Assembly: GCA_028724885.1 (NCBI GenBank)
Contig: JAQYTJ010000055.1
Span: 43,957-107,956 of the forward strand
Direction: 5' to 3'
Origin: Bacteroidales bacterium
Lineage (GTDB): Bacteria > Bacteroidota > Bacteroidia > Bacteroidales > UBA932
Length of the DNA stretch: 64,000 nucleotides
This document shows positions 45,128 through 54,900 of this stretch, piece after piece. The notes beneath the pieces were generated by a model. It ran no database searches. It was not told where the DNA came from and was given only the letters and a program-made list of their open reading frames with translations. The position numbers and the translations under genes are program-made. Numbering within the stretch: the first letter of the stretch is position 1; every line of letters starts with the position of its first letter.

Positions 45128-47098
45128 ATGAAAAAGATTTACGAAATTGACTCATTGCTCCAGCCATTCAAGAGTGCAATAGATGCGAGACATCGCAGAA
45201 TTCTGGATGCCAAGCAAGCTATAACTGGTTCCGAGAAGGGAAGACTCTCTGATGCAATAAATAACTATCTCTATTATGGCCTGCACAAAGAGAAGGATGG
45301 CTCGTGGGTGTTCCGAGAGTGGGCTCCTAATGCTAGCCGGCTCTATCTCATTGGGGAGTTCAATAATTGGAAGCGCACGCCTGCATACGAGCTGAAGCCT
45401 GTCGGACAGGGAAACTGGGAACTCCGCGTACCGGAGTCTTTCCTAAGCCACGGTTCCCTTTACAAATTATTCATAGAATGGACTGGCGGTGGCGGCGAGA
45501 GGCTCCCAGCCTATTGCACGAGGGCAGTCCAAGATCCTCGGACAAAGATCTTCTCTGCCCAGGCATGGTGCCCGCCTAATCCATATTCGTGGAAGAATGA
45601 TAAGGTGCTACGCCGTCCGCATCCGCTAATCTACGAGTGCCATATAGGCATGAGCTCTGAGGAAAGGAAAGTCGCCACTTTCGACGAGTTTAGAAAGAAT
45701 ATATTGCCGAGAGTTAAGCAATTAGGATATGACACTCTTCAGATAATGGCACTCCAGGAGCATCCATACTACGGCTCTTTCGGTTACCAGGTGTCGAATT
45801 TTTATGCTCTTAGCTCGCGCTTCGGCACGCCGGAAGAGTTTAAGAGGCTTGTGGATGAAGCTCATGGAATGGGCATAGCCGTGGTGATGGACTTGGTTCA
45901 TTCGCACAGCGTTGACAATGAGCAGGAAGGCCTGAGCATGTTCGACGGCAGGGACGACCTATATTTCTACCATGGGCCACAAGGTCGTCACCCTGCGTGG
46001 GGTTCGCGCTGCTTCGATTATGGCAAATCCGAGACTATTCGCTTCCTGCTCAGCAACTGCAAGTTCTGGATTGAAGAATATCATCTGGACGGGTTCCGGT
46101 TCGATGGTGTCACGAGCATGCTGTACTGGGATCACGGCCTAGAGAAGGCTTTCGGGGACTACAGGCTCTATTTCGACCAGGGCGTGGACGAGAACGCAGC
46201 GACATACCTGGCTCTCGCAAATATGCTCTTAAAAGAGATTAAGCCTTCTGCGATTACTATTGCTGAAGATGTCAGTGGGATGCCCGGCTTGGCTGCGCCA
46301 ATCGATGAATATGGCATAGGTTTCAGTTTCAGGATGGCTATGGGAATTGCCGACCACTGGATAAAGTGGATTAAAGAAAAACGGGACGAAGCTTGGAGCA
46401 CTGGCGAGATGTGGTATGAGCTCACGATAAAGCGTCCAGAGGAGAAGACGATTAGTTACGCAGAGTGTCACGATCAGGCTCTGGTGGGGGATAAGACCAT
46501 AATATTTCGCTTGATGGACAAGGAGATGTATTCCCATATGAATAAAGACTCCAAGGACATTGTCGTGGATAGAGGAATAGCCCTTCACAAGCTCATCCGG
46601 CTAGTTACCCTTTGCACTGCCGGCGGAGGTTACCTGAATTTCATGGGCAATGAGTTTGGTCATCCGGAATGGATAGACTTTCCTCGCGAAGGAAACGGGT
46701 GGAGTTACGAGCATGCCAGACGGCAGTGGTCTCTGGCCGAGCCAGGCTACCTTCGTTACAAGTATTTGCAGAACTTCGATGGGGCCATGATTCACTTGGC
46801 CAAACGATTGAATATATTCTCGGAAGAACCTATCCTGCTAAGGTCGGATGAGGAGAAGAAAGTGTTGATTCTCCAGCGCAAAAATGTTATATTTGCATTT
46901 AACTTCCACCCTACAGATTCTTTCGCAGATTATGGGGTCCAAGCTCCTGATGGTGAATGGGATGTGGTCTTAGATTCGGATGCCGCCGAGTTCGATGGTT
47001 TCTCTAGACAGTCTGGGGATGGGAGGCACTTTACTGTTGGTGGATTTTTGAAACTTTACCTCCCAGCTCGATGTGCGCTAGTTTTGGTGAGAAAGTAA
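45128..47098 (+). CDS. glgB: 1,4-alpha-glucan branching enzyme
   Basis: A 656-residue GH13 enzyme with an N-terminal CBM48 domain (about 60-150, with WAPNASRLYLIGEFNNW), the catalytic barrel with MDLVHSHS, the nucleophile Asp in DGFRFDGVTSM, the acid/base Glu in TIAEDVSG, and SYAECHDQA, then a C-terminal beta domain. It makes alpha-1,6 branches in glycogen. The short N-terminus and VTSM sequence resemble the eukaryote-like GlgB subgroup found in Bacteroidota. Heads a compact alpha-glucan operon. Confidence 0.93.
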   Translation: MKKIYEIDSLLQPFKSAIDARHRRILDAKQAITGSEKGRLSDAINNYLYYGLHKEKDGSWVFREWAPNASRLYLIGEFNNWKRTPAYELKPVGQGNWELRVPESFLSHGSLYKLFIEWTGGGGERLPAYCTRAVQDPRTKIFSAQAWCPPNPYSWKNDKVLRRPHPLIYECHIGMSSEERKVATFDEFRKNILPRVKQLGYDTLQIMALQEHPYYGSFGYQVSNFYALSSRFGTPEEFKRLVDEAHGMGIAVVMDLVHSHSVDNEQEGLSMFDGRDDLYFYHGPQGRHPAWGSRCFDYGKSETIRFLLSNCKFWIEEYHLDGFRFDGVTSMLYWDHGLEKAFGDYRLYFDQGVDENAATYLALANMLLKEIKPSAITIAEDVSGMPGLAAPIDEYGIGFSFRMAMGIADHWIKWIKEKRDEAWSTGEMWYELTIKRPEEKTISYAECHDQALVGDKTIIFRLMDKEMYSHMNKDSKDIVVDRGIALHKLIRLVTLCTAGGGYLNFMGNEFGHPEWIDFPREGNGWSYEHARRQWSLAEPGYLRYKYLQNFDGAMIHLAKRLNIFSEEPILLRSDEEKKVLILQRKNVIFAFNFHPTDSFADYGVQAPDGEWDVVLDSDAAEFDGFSRQSGDGRHFTVGGFLKLYLPARCALVLVRK

Positions 47099-47120
47099 CG
47101 TTTTTTTAATATTCCGGAAT

Positions 47121-49058
47121 ATGGCTTATATAAAATTCAACAAGTCCGAGCTAGTCAACCTCTCATATTCATTGAAGAGGGAGATCATCCTGGCCAACAA
47201 GACTGGCGCTTATTGCAACACTTCCATAGTGACTTGCAACACAAGGCGTTACCATGGCCTGCTGGCTGTGCCGGTGGATGCTTTCGGAGGGAATGTCCAC
47301 CTGCTGCTGTCTTCTTTGGACGAAAGCCTCGAACTGCGAGGCAAGAAATTCAATCTTGGCATACACCGCTACGGAAACATCTATGAGCCGCGCGGACATA
47401 AGTACATCGTGGATTTTGAAGCTGACCCCGTCACGAAAGTGGTTTACAAAGTTGGGGAGATTTATTTCTCGAAGACGATTCTTCTTGTGCCTGACAGCGA
47501 CAGGGTCATGATTCGCTTCGACCTTCTGGAGGCCCCGGGTTCAGTTAATCTTACTCTGAGACCTTTCCTGGCCTTCAGGGACATACATGCCCTCACTTAT
47601 GAAAATCCTGATGCGAATACAGAAGGATGGGAAATTCCTAATGGCATGGCCTTCAATCTCTATGATGGTTTCCCTGACCTGAACATGCAGTTCAATCGGA
47701 AAGACGTGAAATTCATCTCTGAGCCTTCTTGGTACAAGAATATAACATATTCAGATGAGGCAAGAAGAGGCTTCCCTTGCAAGGAAGACCTCTTCGTCCC
47801 AGGCTATTTCGAGACTAGCATGAAGGTGGGGGACTCAATCATATTTTCCGCTGGGGTAGAAAAGTATGCCGTGACCGGTTTTAAAAGGAAATTCGACAGC
47901 ATAGTCTCTGGCGAGGGAACGATTACGAATAATAGAGACCTGCTTCTGCATTGGGCAAATATCATGAAGAGAAACCGTAATGGGCACAAGATGATAACCG
48001 CAGGTTTTTCATGGCTAGGTACAGGATTGCTAAGGGAAACTCTCTACGCACTTCCAGGGCTCACTCTTTATGCCGATGGCAATAAGAGCGAGTTTGAAGA
48101 GATTATGGATAATCTTATCGCAGATAACCAAGAGCGACTCTTCCACAAGACGACTCAGGTAGAGGCTCCTTTGTTCTTTGGCCCGCTCCTGGAGCGGTAC
48201 ATCGATTTTGGTGCTGACCCTAAGGCTGTGTGGGACAAGTATGGTTCCACTGTGAAAAGAATTTTGGAAAGTTATCTGCCGGGAAAGAGAGATGAAGTGT
48301 CCATGCAGCCTAATGGACTGCTTTGGGCTCAGGCAGACAGGAAGGCACTCACATGGATGAATGCCTACATTGACGGGTATCCTGTTGCGGAGAGAGCAGG
48401 ATATCAGGTTGAAACCAATGCATTTTGGTACGAGACTGTCTGCTTCGCTTTGGAAATGGAAGCGAAATTCGGGAATAAGAGAGGTGTTTTCGTTAAGCAG
48501 TTCTCTAAAATCGCCGAACTCGTGAAGCATAACTATCAGAACACATTCTGGAATAAAGATGCAGGATATCTCGCAGATTATGTCGATAACAATGGGCAGA
48601 ATCTTGAGGTTCGTCCTAATATGCTCTTCGCGCTTGCGTGCAGGCATCAGCTGGTAGAGGATGAGATCGCCGAGATGTGCCTTAATATAATATCAAAGGA
48701 ATTAGTTACTTCCCGAGGCGTAAGAACGCTTTCTCCTAGACATGGTGAGTATCAGTCTGTTTATGAGGGCTCTCAGAGAGATAGGGATTTGTCCTATCAC
48801 AATGGCAGTACTAGGCCGGCGCTCCTTGCTCCGTACGCAGAGGTTTGTTTCAGGTTTGCAGGGGAATCTTTCCTGAGTAGGGCTGAATGGCTAGTGAAAG
48901 GCTTCTATCAGGACCTTAACAAGCATGGCGTTGGCGCATTCGCTGAGTTATATGATGGAGATCCGCCTCATGAACCTCATGGAGCTATCTCATCAGCGCT
49001 CAGCACTGCTGCGCTATTGTACGTTGATTGCCTCATCGAGAAATATAAGGAGGACTGA
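47121..49058 (+). CDS. Glycogen debranching enzyme (amylo-alpha-1,6-glucosidase type)
   Basis: A 645-residue protein with an N-terminal beta-sandwich domain (KTGAYCNTSIVTCNTRRYHGLL at about residues 29-50) and a C-terminal (alpha/alpha)6 toroid of the GDE family, including MQPNGLLWAQAD and the later YHNGSTRPALLAPYAE. It removes alpha-1,6 branch points in glycogen. It lies 22 bp after glgB and 2 bp before the next gene. The archaeal/bacterial GDE size matches. Confidence 0.88.
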   Translation: MAYIKFNKSELVNLSYSLKREIILANKTGAYCNTSIVTCNTRRYHGLLAVPVDAFGGNVHLLLSSLDESLELRGKKFNLGIHRYGNIYEPRGHKYIVDFEADPVTKVVYKVGEIYFSKTILLVPDSDRVMIRFDLLEAPGSVNLTLRPFLAFRDIHALTYENPDANTEGWEIPNGMAFNLYDGFPDLNMQFNRKDVKFISEPSWYKNITYSDEARRGFPCKEDLFVPGYFETSMKVGDSIIFSAGVEKYAVTGFKRKFDSIVSGEGTITNNRDLLLHWANIMKRNRNGHKMITAGFSWLGTGLLRETLYALPGLTLYADGNKSEFEEIMDNLIADNQERLFHKTTQVEAPLFFGPLLERYIDFGADPKAVWDKYGSTVKRILESYLPGKRDEVSMQPNGLLWAQADRKALTWMNAYIDGYPVAERAGYQVETNAFWYETVCFALEMEAKFGNKRGVFVKQFSKIAELVKHNYQNTFWNKDAGYLADYVDNNGQNLEVRPNMLFALACRHQLVEDEIAEMCLNIISKELVTSRGVRTLSPRHGEYQSVYEGSQRDRDLSYHNGSTRPALLAPYAEVCFRFAGESFLSRAEWLVKGFYQDLNKHGVGAFAELYDGDPPHEPHGAISSALSTAALLYVDCLIEKYKED

Positions 49059-49060
49059 AA

Positions 49061-50356
49061 ATGAAAGTATTGATGTTTGGCTGGGAATTTCCGCCTCACA
49101 TTTCAGGAGGTTTAGGAACTGCCTGCTATGGAATCGTTAAGGGATTGGCCCACAATGGGGTTGAGACGCTGTTCGTGATGCCGTCTGCTTCTGGCAGCGA
49201 GGATGGCAGCGTGGCGAGAATCATTGACGCTAGCAATGTGCCGGTGGAAAACGTCACCCAATCTGTGGATGAGTTCTTAGACAAAGTTCGCTTTATGAAA
49301 GTCGGGTCTAACATGGTTCCTTATGTTGACCCGGAAGAGTTTAAGAAAATAGTTGAGGAAGATAAGCTTATGCCGAGAGAATCCTCGCAGATCCATATCG
49401 GTGAAAGGTTCAAGTTCTCCGGCAGATATGGATCGAATCTTATGGAGGAGGTCGCTCATTACGCCATGGTTGGAGGAACGATTTCAATTGAGCATAATGA
49501 TGAGTTCGATGTCATTCATGCCCATGACTGGCTGACTTACTTGGCAGGCATCGCAGCTAAGGAGCTTACTGGCAAGCCTCTAGTAATTCATGTTCATGCT
49601 ACTTCATTCGACAGGGGCACTGCTGAGCAAGTAGACAGCAGGGTCTACAATATTGAGAAACGTGGAATGGAAGAAGCTGATAAAGTTATTGCAGTCAGCG
49701 ATTTCACTAGGAACATAGTCATAAATAAATATGGCATAAACCCTGATAAAGTGGTTACTGTTCATAATGCAGTAGACTTCTCTGGCAGGAATGACATGCA
49801 AGTGGAGAGGGGAGTGAATGATAAGGTTGTGACTTTCCTTGGGAGGATTACTTTCCAGAAAGGACCTGAATATTTCATCGAGGCTGCCGCCAAGGTTCTT
49901 AAGAGAACCAAGAACGTGCGTTTCGTCATGGCCGGGAGCGGAGATATGATGAATCGCTGCATTCGTCATGTAGCCAAGCTTGGAATAGCAGATCGCTTCC
50001 ATTTCACTGGATTCCTTCGTGGCGCGGAAGTGCAGAAAATGTTCGCTCTTTCAGACGTGTACGTCATGCCATCTGTCTCAGAGCCTTTCGGAATATCCCC
50101 TCTCGAGGCTATGAGGTCCAATGTCCCTACGATCATATCTTACCAGTCTGGAGCTTCAGAAGTCTTGAAATATGCCTTCAAGGTAGATTTCTGGGATGTT
50201 GACGCTCTTGCTGATGACATTTATGCGCTGCTGAAATATCCGGCCCTTGCGAAATACGCCACGCAGCATGGCTACGAGGAAGTGAATCTTCTTAAATGGA
50301 ATAGTTCCGCAGAGAAAATCAAGAAAGTTTATGAATCTGTCGTTAATAAAAAATAA
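49061..50356 (+). CDS. Glycosyltransferase family 4, glycogen-synthase-like
   Basis: A 431-residue two-domain transferase. The N-terminal FGWEFPPHISGGLGTA has the Lys/Ser-x-Gly-Gly-Leu loop shared with starch synthases. The second domain starts at VVTFLGRITFQKGPEYF, and the C-terminal EPFGISPLEAMRSNVPTI contains the EX7E motif. Context in an alpha-glucan operon implies glucosyl transfer to alpha-glucan (for example from UDP- or ADP-glucose), but GT4 maltosyl or trehalose-type activity is also possible. Starts 2 bp after the debranching gene. Confidence 0.82.
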   Translation: MKVLMFGWEFPPHISGGLGTACYGIVKGLAHNGVETLFVMPSASGSEDGSVARIIDASNVPVENVTQSVDEFLDKVRFMKVGSNMVPYVDPEEFKKIVEEDKLMPRESSQIHIGERFKFSGRYGSNLMEEVAHYAMVGGTISIEHNDEFDVIHAHDWLTYLAGIAAKELTGKPLVIHVHATSFDRGTAEQVDSRVYNIEKRGMEEADKVIAVSDFTRNIVINKYGINPDKVVTVHNAVDFSGRNDMQVERGVNDKVVTFLGRITFQKGPEYFIEAAAKVLKRTKNVRFVMAGSGDMMNRCIRHVAKLGIADRFHFTGFLRGAEVQKMFALSDVYVMPSVSEPFGISPLEAMRSNVPTIISYQSGASEVLKYAFKVDFWDVDALADDIYALLKYPALAKYATQHGYEEVNLLKWNSSAEKIKKVYESVVNKK

Positions 50357-50362
50357 GCTGAG

Positions 50363-51826
50363 ATGAAAAAGAGCATTTGTTTATATTTCCAAGTCCATCA
50401 GCCGACTAGGCTCAGACAGTACCGATTCTTCAATATCGGAAAGGACTCACATTATTATGATGATTTCGCCAATAGGACCATACTTCATAGGATAGCGTCT
50501 AACTGCTATCTACCTATGAACAGCCTGATTCTGGATCTCATCACGAAAACCAAGGGGGCTTTCAAGGTGGCGTTCTCGATTACCGGTTCGGCTCTTGAGC
50601 AGTTTGACAGGTATGCTCCGGAAGTAATCGACAGCTTCAGAAAACTTGCGAAGACAGGCTCGGTTGAGTTCTTGGGAGAGACTTATTACCATTCTCTGGC
50701 ATCCCTTGCCAATCAAGTAGAATTCAAGCATCAGGTTGATCAGCACTCTAAGGCAATTCAGAGCTATTTCGGCGTGAAACCGCAAGTATTCAGGAACACT
50801 GAACTGATATATTCAGATTCCATCGGCAAGACAGTTCACGAGATGGGATTCAAAGCTATGCTCACTGAAGGTGCCAAGCATGTGCTTGGCTGGAAGAGCC
50901 CGGATTACATCTATTACGATCCGCTCCAGCCTAAGCTGAAGCTCCTTCTGCGGAACTATTCGTTGTCCGATGACATTGCTTTCCGTTTCTCTGATAAGGG
51001 CTGGGTCGATTATCCGCTAACTGGTGAGAAATATCTCTCATGGTTAAAGGCGGCTGATGGAAACATCGTCAACCTATTCATGGACTACGAGACATTCGGA
51101 GAGCATCAGAATGCCTCTACCGGGATATTCGATTTCATGCGTTACCTTTGTGAGATTCTTCTCAAGAATGGCAGCTTCGAATTCGTGACCCCTTCTCTGG
51201 CGGCGAGGAAATACAAGCCGGTAGGGGCTTTAGAGGTCGAGGATCCTATTTCGTGGGTGGACGAAGAGAGAGACATGTCCGCTTGGCTAGGGAATGAGCT
51301 TCAGCAAGAAGCTTTCAATAAACTGTATGGTCAGGCAGAAAAATTGGCTCTGGTCAACGACGCTACTCTATGGAATGATTTTGGCCATCTCCAGGAGAGC
51401 GATCATTTATATTATATGTGCACGAAATTCTTCTCAGATGGAGACGTACATAAGTATTTCAGCCCATACGAGACGCCATACGAAGCGTTCATCAATTACA
51501 TGAACGTCCTTAGCGATTTCATAGTGAGGATAGATGATGCCATGGCTACAGGCATGCCTGGAGTTACTCCAGCTCCGGTAAAGGCAAGAAAAACAGAAAA
51601 GAAGCCTCAGAAACCGCAACAGGCACCTAAGGCTCCGAAAACTCCTAAAGCGCCAAAAGAGGCAAAAGCTCCGAAGCCTGCGAAAGCAAAACCAGGAAAA
51701 GCGGCTCCGAAGGTAGAGGAAATCAAGGCTGAAGATGAGCCTGAGGTTAAAGCAAAGGCTGCGAAGCCTGTGAAGGCTGCCGTTGAGAAGCCGGCAAAAC
51801 CTGCTAAAAGAAGGAAAGAAAGTTAG
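50363..51826 (+). CDS. GH57 amylase/transglycosidase with Lys-Pro-Ala-rich tail
   Basis: The first ~390 residues are a GH57 domain: YFQVHQPTRL (motif 1), NTELIYSDS with the candidate catalytic Glu (motif 3), and FMDYETFGEH with the Asp region (motif 4). GH57 enzymes cleave or transfer alpha-1,4-glucans; several make short maltooligosaccharides. The last ~85 residues are nearly all Lys, Pro, Ala and Glu, with KAPK/PKAP repeats, and end RRKES. This basic, disordered tail is not part of the GH57 fold. It starts 6 bp after the GT4 gene. Confidence 0.88.
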   Translation: MKKSICLYFQVHQPTRLRQYRFFNIGKDSHYYDDFANRTILHRIASNCYLPMNSLILDLITKTKGAFKVAFSITGSALEQFDRYAPEVIDSFRKLAKTGSVEFLGETYYHSLASLANQVEFKHQVDQHSKAIQSYFGVKPQVFRNTELIYSDSIGKTVHEMGFKAMLTEGAKHVLGWKSPDYIYYDPLQPKLKLLLRNYSLSDDIAFRFSDKGWVDYPLTGEKYLSWLKAADGNIVNLFMDYETFGEHQNASTGIFDFMRYLCEILLKNGSFEFVTPSLAARKYKPVGALEVEDPISWVDEERDMSAWLGNELQQEAFNKLYGQAEKLALVNDATLWNDFGHLQESDHLYYMCTKFFSDGDVHKYFSPYETPYEAFINYMNVLSDFIVRIDDAMATGMPGVTPAPVKARKTEKKPQKPQQAPKAPKTPKAPKEAKAPKPAKAKPGKAAPKVEEIKAEDEPEVKAKAAKPVKAAVEKPAKPAKRRKES

Positions 51827-51853
51827 AGTGAAAGTAAGTCTAAACCTAAAGCT

Positions 51854-51901
51854 ATGAAAAAGGAACTTGTTGAAAAGAAAACTCAAAGAGTAAATGACTA
51901 A
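51854..51901 (+). CDS. Possible 15-codon leader ORF before the synthase-phosphorylase fusion
   Basis: ATG at 51854 opens MKKELVEKKTQRVND and stops at 51899-51901, overlapping the fusion gene ATG at 51894 in another frame. Its residues echo the Lys-rich tail of the preceding GH57 protein, so it may be a piece of that tail cut off by a stop, or a leader for translational coupling. Weak ribosome site. Low confidence. Confidence 0.25.
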   Translation: MKKELVEKKTQRVND

Positions 51902-54900
51902 TAAAGTTGAAGTTCCTGATTATCTATTTGAGGTTAGTTGGGAAGTTTGCAACAAGGTTGGTGGCATATACACAGTCATAGCCACTAAATCCTTGTACCT
52001 TAAGACACAATTGCACACGCATCACATGCTCATCGGGCCGGATGTCTGGATGGATACGAAAAGTAATCCTGACTTCATAGAAGATCAGCATCTTTACGCC
52101 CCGTGGAAAAACCATGCGGCAGGTGAGGGCCTGAGGGTTCGAATCGGGAAATGGAATGTTCCAGGGAGTCCTACTGCAATTCTGGTGGATTTCAAGCAAT
52201 TCATCACGAAGCAGAATGACATCCTTTCCCAGTATTGGGTGGATTTCAAGGTTGACTCCATCACAGGGAACTGGGATTATAAGGAGAATGTCCTGTTCGG
52301 ATATGCTGCAGGGCGCGTTATTGAAAGTTTCTACCGTTTCAATCTTAGCCAGTCCGATAAGGTCGTGGCTCAGTTTCATGAGTGGCAGACAGGTGCCGGG
52401 CTTCTTTACTTGAAGAAGGCCAACCTGCCAATCGCAACTGTATTCACGACTCATGCGACGGTGATGGGACGCTGCATCGCAGGGAATAATCAGCCACTGT
52501 ACGATTCACTAGAGTCTTACGATGGTGACGAGAAGGCTCGCCAGTTCGGGAATGTTGCCAGGCACTCCATAGAGAAAATTTCTGCCCAGAATGCAGACAT
52601 ATTCACGACAGTTAGTGAAATTACTGCCAGGGAATGTGCCCAGTTCTTAGGCAGGACTGTCGACGAAGTGACTCCGAACGGCTTCGAAAATAGTTTCACT
52701 CCTGCTACTGATGAGGAATATGACTCCAAGCGCTCTGCCGCAAGGGATAAATTGATTGAGGTAGCGACCGCCATGAGCGGAGAGGAGATTCCTAAAGATG
52801 CTATCCTAGTTGGCATCGGGGGACGTTATGAATATAGGAATAAGGGCATTGATGTTTTCATCGATGCCCTGGACACGCTTCGCAAAGAGGAACCAGAAGG
52901 CCGTTCGATTCAGGCTTTCATTATGATCCCATCAGGAAATAACGGACCGGATAAGAACTTGCTCTCAAAGTTATCGGGAACTCAGGCGGATTATGCTACG
53001 CAAGTCAGCCATGTTCTCATGGACAAGGAAAACGACATAATCACGAAGCGCCTGAGGGAACTCAAATTCGACAATGCGAAGGGAAACCGCGTGAAAGTAT
53101 ATTTCATTCCTTCCTATCTCAATGGAAGCGATGGAATATTCAATATGAAATATTACGACCTCTTGGTCGGCTTGGACCTCACTCTATTCCCTTCATATTA
53201 TGAGCCTTGGGGTTACACTCCTCTAGAAAGCCTGGCTTTCAGGGTTCCTACATTGACTACCAGCCTTTCAGGTTTCGGCTTGTGGGTTAGGACGCATTAT
53301 GAGAAAGATCACCCTGGCATCTCAGTCGTCGACAGAACAGACTCGAATTATTTCGATGTGGTCGATGGCGTGGTGGACAGAGTAAAAGAGATTGCTGCTC
53401 TGGACGATGCGAAGAGAAAGGAATACATGGAATCTGCGAGGGATGTCTCAAAAATCGCTCTCTGGGAAAATCAGATACAGTATTATAAAGAAGCATATTC
53501 AAAGGCAATATCGAAGGTAAAAGAAACAAGAGGAGACTCCCATGAGGAGATGGAAGCAGATAAGACAATGGAATATAAGAAGATAGAAATCAACAATCCA
53601 TCTTGGAAGAGTGTCGTCGTAAGACGTCATCTCCCAGATGCTCTATCAGGGCTGGAGACCCTGTCAAAAAATCTCTGGTGGTGCTGGAATAACGATGCGA
53701 AAGAACTATTCAAATCAATCGACACAGACATATGGTATAAGACAAATCATAATCCAATGGCCCTGCTTGATGCAGTGAGCCTAAAAAGATTCAACGAACT
53801 GGCGAATAATGAGGTTTTTCTTGGAAGACTCGGAGCCATCATGGATGAGTTCAATGCCTACATGGTTAAAAAGTCTGAGCGCAAAGATCCCGAGATAGCA
53901 TATTTCTGCATGGAGTATGGTCTCGACAGCTCTTTGAAAATATATTCAGGGGGTCTTGGAATCCTTGCTGGTGACTACTTGAAAGAGACTTCAGACATGA
54001 ACGTGAATATGGTAGCCATCGGCCTTCTTTATCGTTATGGATATTTTACGCAGGTTATTACAAGCCAGGGCGAGCAGGTGGCGCGTTATGATGCCCAAGA
54101 TTTCACTAAAATCCCGGCAGAGCCTGTCATCAATGACAATGGTGAATGGGTTACTGCTAGCGTAGCCTTCCCAGGGAGGACAATTACGGCAAGAATATGG
54201 AAAGTGGCTGTCGGCAGGACTGATCTTTACCTTCTCGACACAGATTACGAGGCGAATATTCCGGAAGACCGTCAGGTAACGTATCATCTCTATGGCGGAG
54301 ACTGGGAGAACCGGCTCAAACAGGAACTGCTTCTCGGCGTGGGCGGAATCAGGGCTCTGCGCAGCCTTGACCTGAATCCTCAGATATATCATTGCAATGA
54401 GGGGCATGCTGCATTCACTGGGATTGAAAGGCTAAGAGAATATATTCAGAATGACAATCTTGACTTTGGCGAGGCATTGGAAGTAGTCAGGGCTTCGTCG
54501 CTCTTCACGACCCATACGCCTGTGCCAGCGGGACATGACACATTTGATGAGGATCTGTTAAGAAAATACATAGGTCACTACCCGCCTCGCCTTAAGATTG
54601 ACTGGGATACTCTCATGGGCTTGGGCAAAGCCAGAGTATCTGACCCTAACGAAAAATTCTCAATGAGTTTCCTCGCTGCTAACCTCAGCCAGAACGTAAA
54701 TGGAGTTTCTAAGCTGCATGGCGATGTGTCAAAAGAAATATTCAGCAAGATGTATCCAGGATATCTTCCTGAAGAACTTTTCATAAGTTACGTCACGAAT
54801 GGAGTTCACTATTACACATGGTGTGCTGCTGAATGGCAGAAGATTCATGACAAAGTGTTCGGACCGGAGTTCAAGACACATCACTACGACAAGAAGTGCT

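Noticed and set aside
51434..51886. 150-codon minus-strand frame rich in Phe/Arg/Leu
   Set aside because: It is the antisense of the GH57 Lys/Pro/Ala tail; low-complexity artefact.
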